A model generated the notes under the pieces. That model did no database searches, was not told where the DNA came from, and worked only from the letters and a program-made list of their open reading frames with translations. Positions 17,706 through 22,329 of a DNA stretch of 22,329 nt are shown here, piece by piece. Source of the DNA: an uncultured Collinsella sp. (GTDB taxonomy: Bacteria > Actinomycetota > Coriobacteriia > Coriobacteriales > Coriobacteriaceae); assembly GCA_938023905.1 (NCBI GenBank), contig CALJCO010000006.1, forward strand, positions 1-22,329, read 5' to 3'. How positions within the stretch are numbered: the first letter of the stretch is position 1; each line of letters starts with the position of its first letter. The position numbers and the translations under genes were made by a program.

Positions 17706-19160
17706 CTAGCGTACCCCCTTCAGCGGTCCCTGGACCAGCCAAGATCCGGCATCCTCCAACAACACCTCGCTGGGGTCGCAGCCCAGTTCGCGCGCCAGGA
17801 TCGCTACCACGCGGCTCTGGCAAAAGCCGCTCTGGCACCGACCCATGCCGGCGCGGCAGCGGCGCTTGACGCCCTCGACCGAAACCGCGCCCGGGTGGCG
17901 TCGGATCGCGGCAACAATCTCGGCCTCGGGCACCGTTTCGCAGCGGCAGACGATTTGCCCCCAAGCGGGGTCGGATTCAATGAGCTCTTCCTTGCGCGCA
18001 AGCGGCACGCGGTCAAAGTCGTCCGGCGCGCGGCGAATCGGGTCCCAATCGGCCCTTTCGCGCAAAGCAACGCCCGCCTCGCGCATCACGCGTTCCATGC
18101 GCTCGGCAATGGCCGGCGCGCTCGCCACGCCCGGCGACTGAATACCTGCCGCCTGGAACAGCCCCGGCACCACGGCCGACTGCCCAATAAAGAAGTCGTT
18201 CGTTCCCTTAATGACCGGTCGACCGCCGGCAAACGCGCGCACCACACGACGCGTGTCCAGATCGGGCACCAGCTTGTGCGCACCGGTCAGGAGCGCGTTG
18301 ACATCGGTCGCGTAGGTCTGCGTGTCGCCTGGCTCGCGCACAGCGGCCGTCGCGGTGATCACGGTGTTGCCGTGCACGGTACCCGTCACGATAACGCCCT
18401 TCGACACCGGCGTCGGCACGGGGTAAAGCGGCATGAGCGTGCGCGGCTCCTTGTCCAGCACCACGATGTTGCCCTGGCGCCAGACCATCTGGAACTCCTC
18501 GGCCCCCGCCATATGCGAGATATCCGCGGCACCGTTGCCCGCGGCGTTGATCAGGTAGCGGCAGCGCACGTTGCCAGCGGGGGTCGCCAACGTAAAGCGC
18601 GCGTCTCCGCCCGTCCCCGCGACTTCAATCGCCTCCACGGGTGCGGAGCGCATAAGCGTCACCCCGTTGGCCACGGCGTTCTCCAGCGCGGCGATGGCAA
18701 CCTCAAACGGGTCGACAAACCCAGTCGATGGGCACCACAAAGCGCACATTGCATCGGCACTGGCGCGCGGCTCTAATTCGTGGATGCGGTCGGGTCCGAC
18801 GATCGACAGCTCGGGCACGCCATTCGCCAGGCCATTCTGGCGCAGCTGCTCCAGATGCGCGAGGTCCTCGTCGTTAAAGCCCAACACCATCGACCCGGTG
18901 CGGTGGAACAAAAAGCCTAGCTCCTGGGCCCACGTGCCATATAACTCGCAGCCGCGGGCGTTGACCTGCGCCTTAACCGTGCCAGGTGTCGGATCGTAGC
19001 CGGCATGCACCAGGCCGCCGTTGGCCTTCGACGCGCCCAGCGCGATGTCGTTGGCCGCCTCGACCACGCAAATGGACAGGTCATAGCGCGCGAGCTGCCG
19101 CGCGATGGCGCATCCGGTAATGCCCGCGCCCACAATCGCGATATCAAACGTTTCCGTCAC
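17706..19160 (-). CDS. FAD-dependent oxidoreductase with BFD-type [2Fe-2S] domain (GlpA/LhgO-like)
   Basis: A 484-residue DAO-family flavoprotein. The FAD motif VGAGITGCAIA starts at 10; the substrate-domain phrase ASKANGGLVHAGYDPTPG (43-60) is typical of GlpA/LhgO-like enzymes. A C-terminal bacterioferritin-associated-ferredoxin-like domain carries C405, C407, C442 and C447. Glycerol-3-phosphate is the most likely substrate given the GlpA-GlpB-DUF1667 gene set, but 2-hydroxyglutarate-like acids are possible. The start is GTG 19160 with GGGAGG 4-5 bases upstream; no ATG fits. A perfect 15-bp palindrome (19178-19192) lies 17 bp upstream of the start codon. There is no glpK, glpF or membrane GlpC in the window. 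Confidence 0.88.
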   Translation of the reverse strand: MTETFDIAIVGAGITGCAIARQLARYDLSICVVEAANDIALGASKANGGLVHAGYDPTPGTVKAQVNARGCELYGTWAQELGFLFHRTGSMVLGFNDEDLAHLEQLRQNGLANGVPELSIVGPDRIHELEPRASADAMCALWCPSTGFVDPFEVAIAALENAVANGVTLMRSAPVEAIEVAGTGGDARFTLATPAGNVRCRYLINAAGNGAADISHMAGAEEFQMVWRQGNIVVLDKEPRTLMPLYPVPTPVSKGVIVTGTVHGNTVITATAAVREPGDTQTYATDVNALLTGAHKLVPDLDTRRVVRAFAGGRPVIKGTNDFFIGQSAVVPGLFQAAGIQSPGVASAPAIAERMERVMREAGVALRERADWDPIRRAPDDFDRVPLARKEELIESDPAWGQIVCRCETVPEAEIVAAIRRHPGAVSVEGVKRRCRAGMGRCQSGFCQSRVVAILARELGCDPSEVLLEDAGSWLVQGPLKGVR

Positions 19161-19177
19161 AGTGCCTCCCAGACAAG

Positions 19178-19192
19178 TTGACAGGCTGTCAA
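19178..19192. promoter_or_regulatory. Candidate operator upstream of the GlpA-like operon
   Basis: TTGACAGGCTGTCAA is a perfect 7-1-7 inverted repeat located 17 bp before the GTG start. Its size and position suit a dimeric repressor site, and on the minus strand it could overlap the transcription start. The regulator is unknown. Confidence 0.5.
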
Positions 19193-19330
19193 TAGGACTA
19201 TCTTACGGTCTGCACACCCCCGGTGCGGCGGCAATGCGGCGAACAGCCCCGCAACACCCGCCAACGGCAGGCAAGGGGAGACCCGGCACGGATGTTGACC
19301 TCGTCTGTCGACAGCTGCGGCAACCGTTCG
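19193..19330. other. Divergent intergenic stretch
   Basis: GC-rich sequence between the operator and the hairpin array. It contains a palindrome CTGTCGACAG at 19305-19314 and no recognisable gene. Any minus-strand promoter for the GlpA-like operon should lie here, but no convincing -35/-10 pair was found. Confidence 0.4.
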
Positions 19331-19545
19331 TCTCGACCTGTAACAGTTAGCTGACGATCTGGGTTCTAGATGTTACAGATCAAGACAAACCTTCCGGCGG
19401 ATTTTGAATGTCTTGATCTGTAACAGTAAGAGGGGTTTTGGTGCCCAAGATGTTACAGATCGAGATTGAAGTCGGGGAGGGACCCCTGTGTCTCGATCTG
19501 TAACACCTAGACCCGGATTCCGCTCCTAACTGTTACAGATTGAGA
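19331..19545. repeat. Alternating 40-bp-period array of six 15-bp motifs (hairpin array)
   Basis: The motif TGTTACAGATCRAGA occurs at 19371-19385, 19451-19465 and 19531-19545 on the plus strand and at 19331-19345, 19411-19425 and 19491-19505 on the minus strand. Starts are exactly 40 bp apart and orientation alternates without exception. The five 25-bp spacers are unrelated to one another in their centres. Forward copy 1 with reverse copy 2 gives a 17-bp perfect stem (19371-19387/19409-19425), and forward copy 2 with reverse copy 3 a 15-bp perfect stem. Pairs across the other spacers contain one or two mismatches. It lies between the divergent GlpA-like operon and zinc-ribbon gene. It is not a standard CRISPR: the repeats are too short and alternate in orientation. 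Confidence 0.92.
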
Positions 19546-19601
19546 TGTTTGTGTCCGCGTCAGCCCCGCCCCTAGCCGTGGTCCCATATAAACAAACCCC
19601 G

Positions 19602-19610
19602 TGGTAAACT
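19602..19610 (+). promoter_or_regulatory. Extended -10 promoter for the zinc-ribbon gene
   Basis: TGGTAAACT matches TGnTAnnnT and ends 35 bp before the ATG. It is 57 bp after the last copy of the alternating array, so array-bound factors could influence it. Confidence 0.4.
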
Positions 19611-19645
19611 TGACCAGACTGTTAATATTCCGAAAGGTACCCGTA

Positions 19646-20077
19646 ATGTCCAAGTACATCTCCGAGCTCATGTCGCCGCAGCTCATGGGCGTCGTCTATG
19701 CCTTCGTTGGCTTTATCATCGCCCTGTATGTTCTGTCGGTCGTCTATGTGTTCATCGACGCTCGCCGCCGCGGCACCAGCGCCTACGTGGCATGGGGCAT
19801 CATCGCCCTCATCCCGTTTGTAGGCCTCATCGCCTACCTGGTCTTGCGCCCGCACTCCTACGCGTCCGACCGCGAGGAGCAGGAGCTGGACATGGCCCTG
19901 CGCGAGCGCCAGCTTGCCCAGTACGGCACCTGCCCGCAGTGCGGCGCGCCCATCGAGAAGGACTTCGTCGTCTGCCCGGTGTGCGATACCCAGGTTCGCA
20001 ACGTGTGTCCCAGCTGCCATCGCCCGCTCGATGCGCATTGGAAGGTCTGCCCCTACTGCCGAACTCGCATCCAGTAA
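19646..20077 (+). CDS. Membrane protein with double zinc ribbon
   Basis: A 143-residue protein with two membrane helices, about 13-37 and 46-67, separated by a basic turn (DARRRG). An acidic/charged linker (SDREEQELDMALRERQ) follows, and then four CxxC knuckles: C96/C99, C110/C113, C121/C124 and C135/C138, forming two zinc ribbons facing the cytoplasm. The helical part resembles the phospholipase-D N-terminal (PLDc_N) type hairpin found in small membrane proteins. ATG 19646 has AAAGG 9 bases upstream; a longer frame from 19601 begins in the promoter and is rejected. Function unknown; the ribbons suggest protein or nucleic-acid contact. Confidence 0.9.
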   Translation: MSKYISELMSPQLMGVVYAFVGFIIALYVLSVVYVFIDARRRGTSAYVAWGIIALIPFVGLIAYLVLRPHSYASDREEQELDMALRERQLAQYGTCPQCGAPIEKDFVVCPVCDTQVRNVCPSCHRPLDAHWKVCPYCRTRIQ

Positions 20078-20172
20078 CGCATCCATCGCCGGGCCGGCCG
20101 CAAGCCACGGGCACGCCGCAAGCCACGCGCGCCCCACACCCCGCGCCCACACGATGAAGCATGCGTAGAAAA

Positions 20173-20205
20173 TCGCCCGCCGTGCCATTAAGGTGCGGCG
20201 GGCGC
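20173..20205. terminator. Hairpin after the zinc-ribbon gene
   Basis: The stem CGCCCGCCG (20174-20182) pairs with CGGCGGGCG (20196-20204), extended by G-U pairs around ATTAA. On the minus strand it is followed by ATTTTC; on the plus strand only CTTGT follows, so plus-strand termination is uncertain. Confidence 0.5.
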
Positions 20206-20233
20206 TTGTATACCAAGGCAACCTGCCTATAAT
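20206..20233 (+). promoter_or_regulatory. Promoter of thrS
   Basis: TTGTAT (20206-20211), a 16-bp spacer and a perfect TATAAT (20228-20233). This is the best sigma-70-type promoter in the window and gives a leader of about 65 bases before ATG 20304. Confidence 0.65.
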
Positions 20234-20303
20234 GATGCAAGTCAAAAACGCCGAGCGCATCGCACGCATTTGCGCTAGGCATCCGAGAGGAGAAAACATA
20301 CCC

Positions 20304-22067
<1,764 letters not shown>

Positions 22068-22089
22068 GGCAAGCAACACAACAATTAAC

Positions 22090-22124
22090 AAAGGCGACCG
22101 TCCACATAGGCGGTCGCCTTTTTT
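22090..22124 (+). terminator. Rho-independent terminator 1 of thrS
   Basis: The 10-bp stem AAGGCGACCG / CGGTCGCCTT (22091-22100 with 22111-22120), 10-base loop, then TTTTC. Confidence 0.92.
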
Positions 22125-22138
22125 CATGCCGAAATAAG

Positions 22139-22166
22139 AAAAGCCGCTGGTTGAGCGGCTTTTTTG
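22139..22166 (+). terminator. Rho-independent terminator 2 of thrS
   Basis: The stem AAGCCGCT / AGCGGCTT (22141-22148 with 22154-22161) with a 5-base loop and a T-run. It is the second terminator in tandem and also has an A-run on its left side, so it may work on both strands. Confidence 0.88.
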
Positions 22167-22329
22167 TTGCACAAAAAGGTACAGGTTTTTGCATCTTTCG
22201 ACAGACGACATTATACGAGCAATTAATCAGCGTTTGCCCAGATTACACAAAATGTACTGCTAGTAGGTACATCTCCTTGATTATCAACTTTATCCGAACA
22301 CCTCCCACATTCATCCGTACATGTGCGGA
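22167..22329. other. AT-rich non-coding end of window
   Basis: Noticeably lower GC than the rest. It contains small inverted repeats: ATGTAC/GTACAT at 22252-22272 and the palindrome TTGATTATCAA at 22277-22287. On the minus strand a TATAAT lies near 22216, but no gene is visible. Confidence 0.4.

Noticed and set aside
19291..19307. A seventh (forward) array copy expected 40 bp before the first
   Set aside because: Only a TGTT match remains at 19293; the rest does not fit the motif. No reverse copy is found at 19571 either.
19331..19545. Classical CRISPR array
   Set aside because: The repeats are 15 bp, alternate in orientation and vary in sequence; spacers are 25 bp and no cas gene is in the window.

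Overview
The window is a high-GC, densely coding bacterial segment. The protein sequences, the extended -10 promoters, the tig-clpP-clpX order and the abundant palindromic intergenic repeats suggest an actinobacterium of the class Coriobacteriia, most likely Collinsella or a close relative. This is an inference from protein and repeat character; no 16S rRNA gene is present.

Layout. Positions 1-640 hold what may be the last codons of selB, a 162-bp palindromic repeat and a selenocysteine tRNA gene (selC). Then come gdhA (glutamate dehydrogenase) and a two-gene operon for a YgfM/XdhD-like molybdenum hydroxylase (FAD subunit, then a fused iron-sulfur/molybdopterin subunit). tRNA-Leu(UAG) follows, then the protein quality-control group tig-clpP-clpX. 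valS has its own structured leader and is followed by folC. On the minus strand lie an M24 aminopeptidase and a three-gene glycerol-3-phosphate-dehydrogenase-like oxidoreductase operon (GlpA-like with a [2Fe-2S] domain, GlpB-like flavoprotein, DUF1667 protein). On the plus strand again are a small membrane zinc-ribbon protein and thrS, which lacks the TGS domain, closed by two tandem terminators.

Functional themes. Selenium appears through selC, a possible selB end, and a hydroxylase of a type linked to selenium-dependent molybdenum enzymes. The rest is housekeeping (folding and proteolysis, tRNA charging, folate) and amino-acid/peptide or redox metabolism.

The most unusual material is non-coding. 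In the 485-bp divergent gap between the GlpA-like gene and the zinc-ribbon gene, a 15-bp motif occurs six times in strictly alternating orientation with an exact 40-bp period and unrelated 25-bp spacers (19331-19545). Inner neighbours pair perfectly and share a matched base change, while pairs across the linkers do not, so the array reads as a row of hairpins. Other gaps carry several families of long inverted repeats. Two of these (162 bp and about 75 bp) occur twice in the window with their length conserved.
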